A stretch of DNA of 35,066 bases, from contig SVDT01000015.1 in assembly GCA_015057775.1 (NCBI GenBank), positions 1 through 35,066 of the forward strand. Direction: 5' to 3'. A program made the position numbers and the translations under genes. Source of the stretch: Paenibacillaceae bacterium (GTDB taxonomy: Bacteria; Bacillota; Clostridia; Lachnospirales; Lachnospiraceae). Within the stretch, counting starts at the first letter, position 1. Each line of letters opens with the position of its first letter. Positions 1 through 8,519 of the stretch are shown here, piece after piece. The notes under the pieces are model-generated. The model worked only from the letters and a program-made list of their open reading frames with translations, was not told the origin of the DNA and did not search any database.

Positions 1-530
1 GCTTCTTTAAAACGATGAGCCGTCTGTTTGTTGATGCCCACGTGAATGGTCATGAAATCCACTCCGTCTAACGCATGCATTTCCACAATCTGAATCCATT
101 CCTCAGAAGTTATCTCCTTAAGAGGTTTATGATAATAAACCACGGCATCATAGATTGGCACAGTTCCAATCATGGCCGGGCACTGGCTTGTCAGTCTTTT
201 TCTGAATTTCCTGGTATCTCCAAAGGAACTTAAATCCATAATGGATTCCGCTCCCATTAAAACTGCATCCTCAACCTTTTTCAGTTCTAAATCCATGTCG
301 TTTAAATCTCTGGAAGTTCCAAGATTTACATTAATCTTTGTTTTCAGCATGGAACCAATGGCATTTGGCTCTAAGCAGGCATGGTGTTTGTTGGCGGGAA
401 TGACTGCCTTGCCTTCGGCCACCAGCTCCATTAACTCTTCCGGATTCATTCCCTCTTTTTTGGCTGTGAGTTCCATTTCTCTGGTCAGAATGCCTTTTCT
501 TGCGGCATCCATCTGTGTAGTGTAATTCAT
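1..530 (-). CDS. thiC: Phosphomethylpyrimidine synthase ThiC, N-terminal part (runs off the window)
   Basis: This gene encodes the radical-SAM enzyme that turns aminoimidazole ribotide into the pyrimidine half of thiamine (HMP-P) in the cytoplasm. About 176 residues are visible, starting [15 protein letters not shown], followed by typical ThiC text such as [24 protein letters not shown] and [10 protein letters not shown]. The C-terminal iron-sulfur cysteine motif lies outside the window. The ATG at 528-530 is chosen because AGGAGG sits just before it (about 535-544) and the TPP riboswitch with its terminator ends upstream. Thiamine feedback through that riboswitch is therefore the likely control. 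The family is certain from sequence; the missing C-terminus cannot be checked. Confidence 0.95.
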   Translation of the reverse strand, partial: MNYTTQMDAARKGILTREMELTAKKEGMNPEELMELVAEGKAVIPANKHHACLEPNAIGSMLKTKINVNLGTSRDLNDMDLELKKVEDAVLMGAESIMDLSSFGDTRKFRKRLTSQCPAMIGTVPIYDAVVYYHKPLKEITSEEWIQIVEMHALDGVDFMTIHVGINKQTAHRFKE

Positions 531-572
531 ATGTAGTCCTCCTTCATTTTGAAGGGATTTACGGCACGGGAC

Positions 573-606
573 AAAAAAAGAGCCCATACCAAATAGGTAC
601 AGGCCC
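573..606 (-). terminator. Intrinsic terminator of the thiC TPP riboswitch
   Basis: Read on the minus strand, GGGCCTGTACC pairs over 11 positions (with some G-U pairs) with GGTATGGGCTC across a 5-base loop and is followed by seven T. It lies between the TPP aptamer and the thiC ribosome site, so it is the probable expression platform: thiamine pyrophosphate binding should favour termination. Confidence 0.85.
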
Positions 607-632
607 AGATAGATACATCCGTCTTGTATAAA

Positions 633-713
633 TCCCTACGTTGGCATTACCCAAATCAGGTTATAAAGGTCGAAGTTTGATAACTTCCTCTCAGCCCGCA
701 TACGAGCTCCCTC
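633..713 (-). ncRNA. TPP (THI element) riboswitch aptamer upstream of thiC
   Basis: On the minus strand the conserved core elements GGGCTGAGAGGA and ACCTGATTTGGGTAATGCCAACGT appear in the right order and are closed by GGGAGCTC / TAGGGA-type P1 arms. These are the hallmark thi-box sequences (pyrimidine-sensor CUGAGA and the pyrophosphate-sensor helix). It is followed by a terminator and then thiC, which is the classical arrangement for thiamine feedback. Confidence 0.95.
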
Positions 714-723
714 TTGTGGCACT

Positions 724-752
724 AGTGTAGCACCGGTACATATGGATGTCAA
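724..752 (-). promoter_or_regulatory. Sigma-A-type promoter of the thiC leader
   Basis: On the minus strand a perfect TTGACA (747-752) is separated by 17 bases from TACACT (724-729). Transcription would start near 717, just ahead of the TPP aptamer. The -35 box lies only 8 bases past the trpA stop codon, with no terminator between. Confidence 0.85.
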
Positions 753-760
753 GTAGATAA

Positions 761-1534
761 TCATTTCGTTATGGCAGATTTCATCTCTCTTATGTAGTCA
801 CAAATCGGCGCTACACAATCTTTGCCATGCAAAGCAGCCAGCTTTACAATGGCACTTCCCACGATAATGCCATCTGCATATTTACTTAATTCCTTCGCCT
901 GCTCCGGTGTTGAAATACCAAATCCGATGGCACAGGGGAGGTCCTTGGAGGCTTTTACCAGAGAAACCATATCCTCGATATCCGAGGTGATTTCTTTTCT
1001 TACGCCGGTTACGCCCATGGAAGAAACGCAGTAAACAAATCCCTCCGCTTCAGATGCGATGGCAGTAATCCGTTCCTTGGAAGTAGGTGCGATGAGAGAA
1101 ATCAAGTCAATCCCGTACTTTTGGCAGATGGGATGAAGCTCTTCTTTTTCCTCAAAAGGCATGTCGGGCACAATAAGAGCATCAATGCCGCATTCTGCCG
1201 CATTTTTAATAAAACGCTCACTTCCATATACAAATATGGGATTGATGTATGTCATAAACGCCAGAGGGACATTTGTTTTTTGCCGTATACGGGTGACAGA
1301 TTCAAAAATTTTATCTGCAGTCGTGCCAGCAGCAAGAGCACGCTGGTCTGCTTCCTGGATCACGATTCCCTCTGCAACCGGGTCAGAAAAAGGAATTCCC
1401 AGTTCTATCATATCAGCACCTGCCTCCGCCATGGCAGGAACCAGCTGCTCCGTTACGGTAAGATCCGGATCGCCGGCTGTAATAAACGGAATAAATGCTT
1501 TCCCTTTTGAAAATGCTTCACTGATTCTACTCAT
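761..1534 (-). CDS. trpA: Tryptophan synthase alpha chain
   Basis: TrpA cleaves indole-3-glycerol phosphate to indole and glyceraldehyde-3-phosphate and passes indole to TrpB in the alpha2-beta2 complex. The 257 residues are the normal length for this TIM-barrel family. Catalytic Glu is E44 in ELGIPFSDP. The position equivalent to the E. coli catalytic Asp60 is Glu (E55, in DPVAEG), and the usual following GP is GI. The phosphate-binding part contains GFGISTPEQ. It is the last gene of the trp operon, and its start overlaps the trpB stop by 8 bases, which suggests translational coupling. No terminator is seen after it before the thiC promoter. Confidence 0.96.
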   Translation of the reverse strand: MSRISEAFSKGKAFIPFITAGDPDLTVTEQLVPAMAEAGADMIELGIPFSDPVAEGIVIQEADQRALAAGTTADKIFESVTRIRQKTNVPLAFMTYINPIFVYGSERFIKNAAECGIDALIVPDMPFEEKEELHPICQKYGIDLISLIAPTSKERITAIASEAEGFVYCVSSMGVTGVRKEITSDIEDMVSLVKASKDLPCAIGFGISTPEQAKELSKYADGIIVGSAIVKLAALHGKDCVAPICDYIREMKSAITK

Positions 1535-2711
1535 AGATTTCTACCCCCTTGTAACGAGCAATTGCGGCCACATCCTTGTCTCCACGGCCGGATAAGTTGA
1601 TGACGATAATCTGGTCTTTTCCCATAGAAGGCGCAATCTTTCTGGCATAAGCAATTGCATGGGCGCTTTCAATGGCAGGAATGATTCCTTCTTTCCGGGA
1701 TAAATATTCAAATGCCTCCACTGCTTCCTTGTCAGTAACAGGAACATAATCAGCCCTTCCGGTGTCAAACAGTGCAGCGTGCTCCGGCCCGATGCCCGGA
1801 TAGTCAAGTCCTGCAGAGATAGAGTATACGGGAGCAATCTGTCCGTACTCATCCTGGCAGAAATAGGATTTCATACCATGGAAGATTCCTACGGTTCCGG
1901 TGGCGATGGTAGCAGCATTTTTATCGGTATCAATACCGTGTCCGGCAGCCTCACAGCCTACCAGCTTAACAGAACTGTCTCCGATAAAATCATAGAACAG
2001 GCCCATGGCATTGCTGCCGCCGCCCACACAGGCGATGAGCATATCGGGCAGCTTTCCTTCTGCTTTTAAGATCTGTTCCCTGACCTCTTTTCCGATAATG
2101 CTTTGGAAATCACGTACAATAGTGGGAAATGGATGAGGTCCCATAACAGAGCCCAGTACATAGTGGGTATCCTCCACCCGGTTGGTCCATTCCCGAAGGG
2201 TTTCATTTACCGCATCCTTTAATGTCTGGGTTCCGCTGGTAACCGGATGAACCCTGGCACCTAAAAGTTCCATACGAAATACGTTTAATGCCTGGCGGTC
2301 CGTATCCTCTTTTCCCATGAAGATTTCGCATTCCATACCCATTAAGGCTGCAGCAGTAGCAGTTGCCACGCCGTGCTGTCCTGCGCCGGTTTCTGCAATA
2401 ACACGGGTTTTTCCCATTTTCTTAGCCAGGAGAACCTGACCCAGCGCATTGTTGATTTTATGAGATCCAGTGTGGTTTAAATCTTCCCGCTTTAAATAAA
2501 TCTTTGCACCGCCAAGATCCTCTGTCATTTTTTCTGCATAGTACAAAAGAGATGGTCTTCCTGTGTAAGTTTCATGAAGTGCCTTTAACTCTGCAAGAAA
2601 TTCTTCATCCTGCATACAGGCATTGTATGCTTTTTCCAGTTCCGTCACTGCATTCATCAGCGTTTCGGGGATAAATTGTCCGCCGTGCTGTCCAAATCTT
2701 CCTTTTGACAT
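1527..2711 (-). CDS. trpB: Tryptophan synthase beta chain
   Basis: TrpB is the PLP enzyme that condenses indole with serine to make tryptophan. The protein has 394 residues, the usual length for the TrpB1 class. The PLP lysine is K85 in HTGSHKINN, and the phosphate loop GGGSNAMG is intact. The start is set by the family-typical N-terminus ([19 protein letters not shown]) and an AAGGAG ribosome site that lies inside the end of trpF. The trpF reading frame continues 55 bases into trpB in another frame, an unusually long overlap. The 3' end overlaps trpA by 8 bases. Confidence 0.97.
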   Translation of the reverse strand: MSKGRFGQHGGQFIPETLMNAVTELEKAYNACMQDEEFLAELKALHETYTGRPSLLYYAEKMTEDLGGAKIYLKREDLNHTGSHKINNALGQVLLAKKMGKTRVIAETGAGQHGVATATAAALMGMECEIFMGKEDTDRQALNVFRMELLGARVHPVTSGTQTLKDAVNETLREWTNRVEDTHYVLGSVMGPHPFPTIVRDFQSIIGKEVREQILKAEGKLPDMLIACVGGGSNAMGLFYDFIGDSSVKLVGCEAAGHGIDTDKNAATIATGTVGIFHGMKSYFCQDEYGQIAPVYSISAGLDYPGIGPEHAALFDTGRADYVPVTDKEAVEAFEYLSRKEGIIPAIESAHAIAYARKIAPSMGKDQIIVINLSGRGDKDVAAIARYKGVEIYE

Positions 2712-3340
2712 AATTTTACACTCCTTACTGTTTGTATGATTTCTTTTATTTTTTCCGGATCTTTTCTGCCTTCCGTTTCAACAAGACTGCTGACATCCAG
2801 GCAGAAAGCTTCTGTTTTAAGAGCACCTTCAATGTTTGCCATACCGACGCCGCCTGCCAGGAACCAGGGCTTTTTTATGGATGGTATCATGGTCCAGTCA
2901 AAGCTTGTTCCGCTGCCGCCCTGAATTCCTCTTACATAGGAGTCGAGAAGCAGATAGTCGGCTGAAAGTGTTTCCGCTTCTAAAATTTCCTTTGCTGACT
3001 GTACCCGGATAGCTTTAATAATGGGGACCGGACGGTCTAATTTGTCTTTCAGTTCCAGAATTTCCGCTTCACTTTCCTCCCCGTGAAGCTGGATCAGCTG
3101 AATAATATCACTTTTTACAAGGGAAATGATTTCGTCAGCTGGGCTGTTTACAAAGACACCCACAGCAGGGATTTCCGGGAGTAAATCATTTCTTAAAAGT
3201 GCTGCCTGCCTGGGGGTGAGCTGCCGTTTCCCGGGGGCAAAAACAAATCCTGCATAGTCCGGTTTATAGCAGTTAAGGGTGAGCACATCTTCCTTCCTTG
3301 TAAGGCCGCAGATCTTAATTTTTTTTTCAGAGTATATCAT
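2657..3340 (-). CDS. trpF: Phosphoribosylanthranilate isomerase
   Basis: TrpF performs the Amadori rearrangement of phosphoribosylanthranilate to CdRP, step three of tryptophan synthesis. The protein has 227 residues and the (beta-alpha)8 signatures KICGLT, with catalytic Cys11, and YLLLDS, with catalytic Asp133; GGSGTSFDW and FLAGGV form the phosphate site. Most family members end near 205-210 residues. Here the last 18 or so residues are extra and are encoded inside the start of trpB. The start overlaps the trpC 3' end by 14 bases. TrpF is a separate protein here, not fused to TrpC as in E. coli. Confidence 0.95.
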   Translation of the reverse strand: MIYSEKKIKICGLTRKEDVLTLNCYKPDYAGFVFAPGKRQLTPRQAALLRNDLLPEIPAVGVFVNSPADEIISLVKSDIIQLIQLHGEESEAEILELKDKLDRPVPIIKAIRVQSAKEILEAETLSADYLLLDSYVRGIQGGSGTSFDWTMIPSIKKPWFLAGGVGMANIEGALKTEAFCLDVSSLVETEGRKDPEKIKEIIQTVRSVKLCQKEDLDSTADNLSPKR

Positions 3341-4133
3341 TGGCAGCCTTCCTCATTTCCTGTAAAATCACTTTCTTATCTGGAGAGCGCATCAGACTTT
3401 CTCCGATCAGGACTCCGTTTACTCCCGCCTGATACAGCCGTTTTACATCATCAGCGGTCTGTATTCCGCTTTCTGCAATAAAAGCGGTTCCAGCAGGCAC
3501 CAGACCCCTTAAACGGATCGAATTTTCAAAGTCAACTTCAAATGTCTTTAAGTTCCGGTTATTGACTCCGATCAGGCGGGCTCCTGCAGTCAGTGCGCTG
3601 TGGATTTCTGCTTCGTCATGAGCCTCAACAAGAGCGCTGAGTCCAAGACTGTCACAGATTTTCATGTATTCTTTCAGCTTTTCCGTATCCAGAAGGGCGC
3701 AGATGAGAAGTACTGCGGAGGCACCAAGCACCTTTGCCTCAAAGATCTGATAAGGATCTACGGTAAAATCCTTTCTTAAAAGAGGAAGGGAAACCGACTG
3801 GCTGATTTCGGTTAAATATTCCCCTTTTCCAAGAAAATAATCCGGCTCCGTCAGTACAGAGATGGCATCAGCTCCTGCTTCTTCATATTCCATGGCAATT
3901 TCCCTGTAAGGAAAATCAGGTGCTATCATTCCTTTAGAGGGGGAGGCTCGCTTTACTTCACAGATAAAGGAGATTCCGGGAGAGGAGATGGCTTTTTCAA
4001 AAGAGAAATCACACTCCCTTTTTCCGTCTTCAAATGCCATGTATGCCATTTTCTCCATCTGGCTTATTGGAATTGTTATTTTTGCCGCCTCAGCCCGCTG
4101 CTTTGAGGCAGCCGCCAATGTATCAAGAATCAT
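3327..4133 (-). CDS. trpC: Indole-3-glycerol phosphate synthase
   Basis: TrpC closes the indole ring, converting CdRP to indole-3-glycerol phosphate with loss of CO2 and water. At 268 residues it is a normal stand-alone enzyme. Recognisable barrel motifs in order are CEVKRASPSKG (catalytic Lys and phosphate loop), LLRKDF (catalytic Lys), LIGVNNRNL, FIAESGI and VLIGESLM. The start overlaps the trpD stop by 4 bases and its own 3' end overlaps trpF by 14, so it is translated as part of the coupled operon. Confidence 0.96.
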   Translation of the reverse strand: MILDTLAAASKQRAEAAKITIPISQMEKMAYMAFEDGKRECDFSFEKAISSPGISFICEVKRASPSKGMIAPDFPYREIAMEYEEAGADAISVLTEPDYFLGKGEYLTEISQSVSLPLLRKDFTVDPYQIFEAKVLGASAVLLICALLDTEKLKEYMKICDSLGLSALVEAHDEAEIHSALTAGARLIGVNNRNLKTFEVDFENSIRLRGLVPAGTAFIAESGIQTADDVKRLYQAGVNGVLIGESLMRSPDKKVILQEMRKAANDIL

Positions 4134-5149
4134 AAAGCCACCTCATTTACTGCTTTCACAAATTCCTCCAGCTTTGCAGCAGCTTTTCCAGAATCAATTA
4201 AGTCAGCAGCAGTTTTGATGCAGTCGGAAATGGTACAGTTATCAATACCCAGGTAAAGGCTGAGAGCGGAATTTAAAATCACAATATCTCTCTTGGGACC
4301 GCGTAGGGTTCCGTTTAAAATTTCTTTCGTGATTACCGCATTCTCTGCGGGGGTTCCGCCCAGCAGATCGGATAAGCTGCTGCGGCTTAAGGAAAACTGT
4401 TCCGGCGTGATTTCATAGGAAATCAGCTCCCCGAAACGGATCTCACAGACATGGGTAGGACCCGTTACAGTTGCTTCATCCAGACCATCTGATCCGCAGA
4501 CAACAAGCCCTCGTTTCACACCTAAATTACTTAACACCTGAGCAAGGGGTTCCACCAGCTTTTTGTCATAGACACCTAACAGCTGCATAGTGGCGCCTGC
4601 AGGGTTTGATAAAGGCCCAAGAATGTTGAAAATGGTACGGACTCCCAGCTCTTTTCTCACAGGACCTGCATACCTCATGGAAGAGTGATGGGTCTGTGCA
4701 AAGAGAAAACACATACCAGTCTCTTTTAAGACCTTACCAGACTGTTCTGCAGATAGACTTAAATTAACGCCCAGCTGTTCTAATACGTCCGCAGCACCGC
4801 TTTTACTGGAAACGCTTCTGTTCCCGTGTTTTGCAACCGGAACGCCTCCTGCAGCCACTACAAAGGCGCTGGTAGTGGAGATATTAAAGGTTCCCACCTC
4901 ATCCCCTCCTGTCCCCACGATATCAATAACAGGAAAATCAGGTGCCAGTTTCATGGCTTTCTCTCTCATAACAGTTGCGCAGGCGGTGATCTCATCTATG
5001 GTCTCGCCTTTCATGCGAAGAGCCGTTAAAAATGCTGCCATCTGGGCGGGAGTGGTTTCTCCGCTCATAATTTCATTCATAACCTCTCTTGCCGCTTCAA
5101 AACTCAAGTCCTGCCCTTCAATTACCTCATGGATTGCTTCTTGAATCAT
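4130..5149 (-). CDS. trpD: Anthranilate phosphoribosyltransferase
   Basis: TrpD transfers the phosphoribosyl group of PRPP to anthranilate. The 339-residue protein has the family's usual length and shows the PRPP loop DIVGTGGDEVGTFNIST, the KHGNRSVSSKSGAADVLEQLG segment and the anthranilate-pocket stretch HHSSMRYAGPVRKELGVRT. It is a stand-alone enzyme; the glutamine amidotransferase is encoded separately by trpG, 13 bases upstream. The ATG follows GGAGGTAACCC. Its stop overlaps the trpC start by 4 bases (ATGA type). Confidence 0.97.
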   Translation of the reverse strand: MIQEAIHEVIEGQDLSFEAAREVMNEIMSGETTPAQMAAFLTALRMKGETIDEITACATVMREKAMKLAPDFPVIDIVGTGGDEVGTFNISTTSAFVVAAGGVPVAKHGNRSVSSKSGAADVLEQLGVNLSLSAEQSGKVLKETGMCFLFAQTHHSSMRYAGPVRKELGVRTIFNILGPLSNPAGATMQLLGVYDKKLVEPLAQVLSNLGVKRGLVVCGSDGLDEATVTGPTHVCEIRFGELISYEITPEQFSLSRSSLSDLLGGTPAENAVITKEILNGTLRGPKRDIVILNSALSLYLGIDNCTISDCIKTAADLIDSGKAAAKLEEFVKAVNEVAL

Positions 5150-5162
5150 TGGGTTACCTCCT

Positions 5163-5732
5163 TTATATAATGGTCAGAAAATTTTTTAATATGGTCATTC
5201 CATCTGGCGTGAGTATGGATTCCGGGTGAAACTGAAGTCCGTAGACCGGATAATCCTTATGCTTCACTGCCATGACTTCTCCGATGGAATCCGTTCCGAT
5301 TACAGTCAGGCAGTCCGGAAGGGAATCTTTTTTGGCAATCAGAGAATGGTATCTGGCAGCAGGGATTGTATCTGGAAGTCCCTTAAAAATGGGATCTGAG
5401 TGATCAATGTCAATCAGACTCTGCTTTCCATGCATCAGCTTTTTTGCATGGGTAATATTTGCCCCGTACACCTCACAGATCCCCTGGTGCCCCAGACAGA
5501 CACCAAGAATGGGAACCGTTCCGGCAAGCTCCTTTACCACCGTCTCGCACACACCCGCATCCTTTGGGTATCCCGGACCGGGAGAGAGTATGATATGGGA
5601 AGGGCGTAGGAGGCGGATTTCCTCAACCGTCAGTTCGTCATTTCTTATAACTTTAATATCCGGCTCAATGGAACCGAACAGCTGGACCAGATTATAGGAG
5701 AAGCTGTCATAATTATCAATCAGCAGTATCAT
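5163..5732 (-). CDS. trpG: Anthranilate synthase component II (glutamine amidotransferase)
   Basis: TrpG is the class I amidotransferase subunit that releases ammonia from glutamine for anthranilate synthase. The 189 residues contain the nucleophile Cys79 in GVCLGHQ and the His169/Glu171 pair in FHPES, so the triad is complete. The start codon shares one base with the trpE stop (TGATG), giving tight coupling with its partner subunit. Such proteins can also serve para-aminobenzoate synthase as PabA; the position next to trpE supports the tryptophan role without excluding dual use. Confidence 0.95.
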   Translation of the reverse strand: MILLIDNYDSFSYNLVQLFGSIEPDIKVIRNDELTVEEIRLLRPSHIILSPGPGYPKDAGVCETVVKELAGTVPILGVCLGHQGICEVYGANITHAKKLMHGKQSLIDIDHSDPIFKGLPDTIPAARYHSLIAKKDSLPDCLTVIGTDSIGEVMAVKHKDYPVYGLQFHPESILTPDGMTILKNFLTII

Positions 5733-7213
5733 CAGTCATTCACCTCCCCAGCTGTTTCAATTGCATGGATTACAGCTTTTGCCTTATTACCAGATTCCTC
5801 ATATTCCAGCTCCGGAACACTGTCAGCCACAATTCCGCCGCCCGCCTGAACGGTTACCATTCCATTTTTCTTCACTGCCATCCGTATGGCAATGCAGGTA
5901 TCCATGTTTCCGGTAAAATCAATGTATCCAAGAGCACCGCCGTAGATGCCTCTGGGTTCCCTCTCAAGCTCCTCGATAATCTCACAGGCACGGATTTTTG
6001 GTGCGCCGGAGAGTGTGCCGGCAGGAAGTACTGCCTCGATTGCGGAAAGTCCGTCGCAGTCTGGTCTTATGTCTGCCTCTACCTGGGAGCAAATGTGCAT
6101 AATCCGGGAAAACCGGTGGATCATCTTGTATCCGGTGACCTCAACTGTGGAAAACGTTGCAATTTTCCCCAGATCATTCCGTCCCAAATCCACAAGCATG
6201 TTATGTTCAGACAGCTCCTTTTCATCAGCAAGCAGTTCCTCTTCCAACTGTCTGTCTTCCTCTTCACAGCGCCCTCTTGGTCTGGAACCGGCAACGGGGA
6301 AGGTGGTCAGCCTGCCGTCCTTTAACCGGACCAGGGTCTCAGGAGAGGTGCTGATAATTTCAGTCTCATCCATGTGAAGATAAACCATGTAAGGGGAAGG
6401 ATTGGTGGTTCTTAACACCCGGTAAGCATTTAAAAGACTGTCGTGATACTGGCTTTTAAACTGTCTGGACAGAACTGCCTGAAAAATATCACCGTCCACA
6501 ATGTAATCTTTAGCCTTCTCCACCATACGGCAGTATTCCTCTTTGGTAACATTGCAGTGAAACTCCGGTCTGCTCTGTACAGCCGATTTTTTCAGAGGAG
6601 TATTTTCTCCAATCATCCGTGCAATGCTTTCCAGCCTTGTACAGGCGGCTCCGTAGTTTTCCATAATCCGGTCGGTTTTCATATTTACCACGATGCTTAT
6701 TTTCTGTTTCAAATGATCATAGGCAATTACCGTATCAAACAGCATGAGATCAAAATCGCTGCAGTCCCCTTTTTTAATTGACAGCACAGGCTCCGCATAT
6801 CCGATCATGCTGTAAGCAAAATACCCTACAAAGCCTCCGGTAAAGGGCGGAAGTCCCGGAATTTTAGGAGAATGATATTCCTTTAATATTTCCCGGAGAA
6901 TTTCAAAGGGAGTGTCTGTCTGAACGATTTCGTCCCGGGCTGCTCCTCCGTTTCTGTCATAGCGGCGTTTGGTAACAACATGATCTTTGCAGCTGATCTT
7001 CATGACCGGATCATATCCAAGAAAGGAGTAGCGTCCCCAGTTTTCGCCGCCCTCGATACTTTCTAACAAATAGTACTTACTGCTTAATGCACCGATTTTT
7101 CTAAGCAGCGTGATGGGGGTTACAATGTCTGCATAAATTTCCCTGCAGACTGGTATGACAGGGTAGGAAGCACCAAGCGCTTCAATCTCCCTGCAATCCG
7201 GTGTAATGTTCAT
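5732..7213 (-). CDS. trpE: Anthranilate synthase component I
   Basis: TrpE converts chorismate and ammonia to anthranilate, the committed step to tryptophan. The 493-residue protein has the N-terminal feedback motif LLES (49-52), the site where tryptophan binds in this family, followed by GRYSFLGYDP. The C-terminal chorismate-binding domain shows TFPVAGSRPRG, LPAGTLSGAPK and GYIDFTGNMDTCIAIRM. It is the first gene of the operon and lies behind a T-box leader; an AAAGGAG ribosome site precedes the ATG. Control is thus likely double: enzyme feedback plus tRNA-Trp-sensing antitermination. Confidence 0.97.
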   Translation of the reverse strand: MNITPDCREIEALGASYPVIPVCREIYADIVTPITLLRKIGALSSKYYLLESIEGGENWGRYSFLGYDPVMKISCKDHVVTKRRYDRNGGAARDEIVQTDTPFEILREILKEYHSPKIPGLPPFTGGFVGYFAYSMIGYAEPVLSIKKGDCSDFDLMLFDTVIAYDHLKQKISIVVNMKTDRIMENYGAACTRLESIARMIGENTPLKKSAVQSRPEFHCNVTKEEYCRMVEKAKDYIVDGDIFQAVLSRQFKSQYHDSLLNAYRVLRTTNPSPYMVYLHMDETEIISTSPETLVRLKDGRLTTFPVAGSRPRGRCEEEDRQLEEELLADEKELSEHNMLVDLGRNDLGKIATFSTVEVTGYKMIHRFSRIMHICSQVEADIRPDCDGLSAIEAVLPAGTLSGAPKIRACEIIEELEREPRGIYGGALGYIDFTGNMDTCIAIRMAVKKNGMVTVQAGGGIVADSVPELEYEESGNKAKAVIHAIETAGEVND

Positions 7214-7252
7214 AATTACTGGCTCCTTTCCTGAATAAGAATTTTCTGTAAC

Positions 7253-7307
7253 AAAAAAAGCTCCCGTCCCTCTTCCATAGTTCTATGGATAAGAGGGACG
7301 GAAGCTT
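7253..7307 (-). terminator. T-box-controlled terminator before trpE
   Basis: On the minus strand AAGCTTCCGTCCCTCTT pairs almost perfectly with AAGAGGGACGGGAGCTT, with an inner CCATAG/CTATGG helix, and a run of seven T follows. It directly follows the T-box antiterminator sequence and is the attenuator of the trp operon. Confidence 0.93.
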
Positions 7308-7563
7308 AAAATATACGTTCCGCGGTACCACCCTGATTGGAGAAGATAAAATTCTCCCGCTTATAGCACACTAACATGTGCCTCCCCTTGATAACGGATA
7401 GGAAACCCGTCGGCATCTACTACCGGAGACATACACCGGTTTCAAGCCGCCCTCGCAGGTCCATTCAGACCAGACATCAACGCTTCCTCTCACCAACCGG
7501 AAGCTCTCTGTGCATGATGAAGAGATCTTACTTACTCCTGCTCAACAGTTTATTACTTTGCTT
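7253..7563 (-). ncRNA. tRNA-Trp-sensing T-box leader of the trp operon
   Basis: The 14-base T-box AGGGTGGTACCGCG (minus strand, 7321-7334) sits just before the terminator. In Stem I a GCAGG arm followed by AGTA (7533-7541) pairs with CCTGC (7455-7459). The opposite strand of that internal loop reads GAATGGA, placing a UGG codon at 7461-7463 in the specifier position, which matches tryptophan. Uncharged tRNA-Trp should pair with the specifier and T-box and prevent termination. The 5' end is estimated from the promoter. Confidence 0.93.
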
Positions 7564-7569
7564 TGCTAC

Positions 7570-7598
7570 AGTATATGAGATCAGAAAGAAAATGTCAA
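7570..7598 (-). promoter_or_regulatory. Promoter of the trp operon
   Basis: On the minus strand a perfect TTGACA (7593-7598), a 17-base spacer and TATACT (7570-7575) give a near-consensus housekeeping promoter. Transcription would begin near 7563, about 350 bases before trpE. Confidence 0.88.
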
Positions 7599-7627
7599 TA
7601 CGTAATTTAAATTTAATTTTAACCTCA

Positions 7628-7655
7628 TTGACATTTGAAAAAATGGTGTTAGAAT
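7628..7655 (+). promoter_or_regulatory. Promoter of proC
   Basis: TTGACA (7628-7633) is followed after 16 bases by TAGAAT (7650-7655). It diverges from the trp promoter, with only 29 bases between the two -35 boxes. The predicted start near 7662 lies after the upstream ATG at 7654, which supports the later proC start at 7696. Confidence 0.75.
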
Positions 7656-7695
7656 GGTGCTAATTGAAAGCAGTAAATTAGCAGGAGGATATCAG

Positions 7696-8490
7696 ATGGC
7701 GAAGATAGGAATCATCGGAATTGGAAATATGGGATACGCAATTGCCAAAGGATTATTGAAACAATATGGAAAAGAGGATATTGTTTTTACTGATGTGAAT
7801 CAGGATCGCTGCGCCCAGGTATCAAAGGAGCTTGGCATTGACTGGGTGAAATCAAACCAGGAATGCGGGGAGCTTGCAACATATATTGTTCTGGCAGTAA
7901 AACCTCAGTATTTTGATCCGCTTCTGGAGCAGCTTAAGGATACTGTAACTGAAAAGAATGTTATCATATCCATTGCACCCGGAATTACCACCACCCAGCT
8001 GAAGGAAAAACTGGGAGAGGAAAAAAGAGTGGTACGTGCCATGCCCAATACCCCTGCTCTTTTGGGAGAGGGTATGACAGGAGTCTGCTATGAGGAAAAA
8101 GCCTTTTCAGACGAAGAGAAGCACGCCATTGAAAGCATATTCACTTCCCTTGGAAAAATGAGAATTGTAGAAGAACGCCTGATGAATGCAGTGGTATGTG
8201 TCAGCGGCAGTTCCCCTGCTTATGTCTATCTGTTTATTGAAGCACTGGCTGACAGTGCTGTAAAATACGGCCTTCCCCGTGATGCGGCTTATGAGATGGC
8301 AGCCCAGGCGGTAGTCGGAAGTGCCAGAATGGTGCTTGAGACCGGGGAGCACCCGGGAGCACTGAAAGACAAGGTCTGCTCTCCAGGCGGAACTACCATT
8401 GCCGGAGTTTCTGCGTTAGAGGAATATGGTTTCCGCAATGCGGTGATTAAGGCATCAGATGCCTGTTTTAAGAAATGTGAGAAGATATAG
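7696..8490 (+). CDS. proC: Pyrroline-5-carboxylate reductase
   Basis: ProC reduces 1-pyrroline-5-carboxylate to proline with NAD(P)H. The 264-residue product begins MAKIGIIGIGNMGYAIAKGLL, a Rossmann fold with GxGxMG, and carries the C-terminal family signature around PGGTTIAGVSALEEYGFR. The reading frame is open further upstream to 7654, but the ATG at 7696 has AGGAGG eight bases ahead and gives the normal N-terminus. The gene starts a rightward unit with the Nudix gene 29 bases downstream and diverges from the trp operon. Confidence 0.95.
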   Translation: MAKIGIIGIGNMGYAIAKGLLKQYGKEDIVFTDVNQDRCAQVSKELGIDWVKSNQECGELATYIVLAVKPQYFDPLLEQLKDTVTEKNVIISIAPGITTTQLKEKLGEEKRVVRAMPNTPALLGEGMTGVCYEEKAFSDEEKHAIESIFTSLGKMRIVEERLMNAVVCVSGSSPAYVYLFIEALADSAVKYGLPRDAAYEMAAQAVVGSARMVLETGEHPGALKDKVCSPGGTTIAGVSALEEYGFRNAVIKASDACFKKCEKI

Positions 8491-8519
8491 ACAAAGGTCA
8501 GGGAAAGGAGAAGCTAGAC

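Noticed and set aside
172..7213. Plus-strand open frames opposite thiC and the trp genes
   Set aside because: They are antisense shadows of genes with full family motifs, lack ribosome sites and have no recognisable domains.
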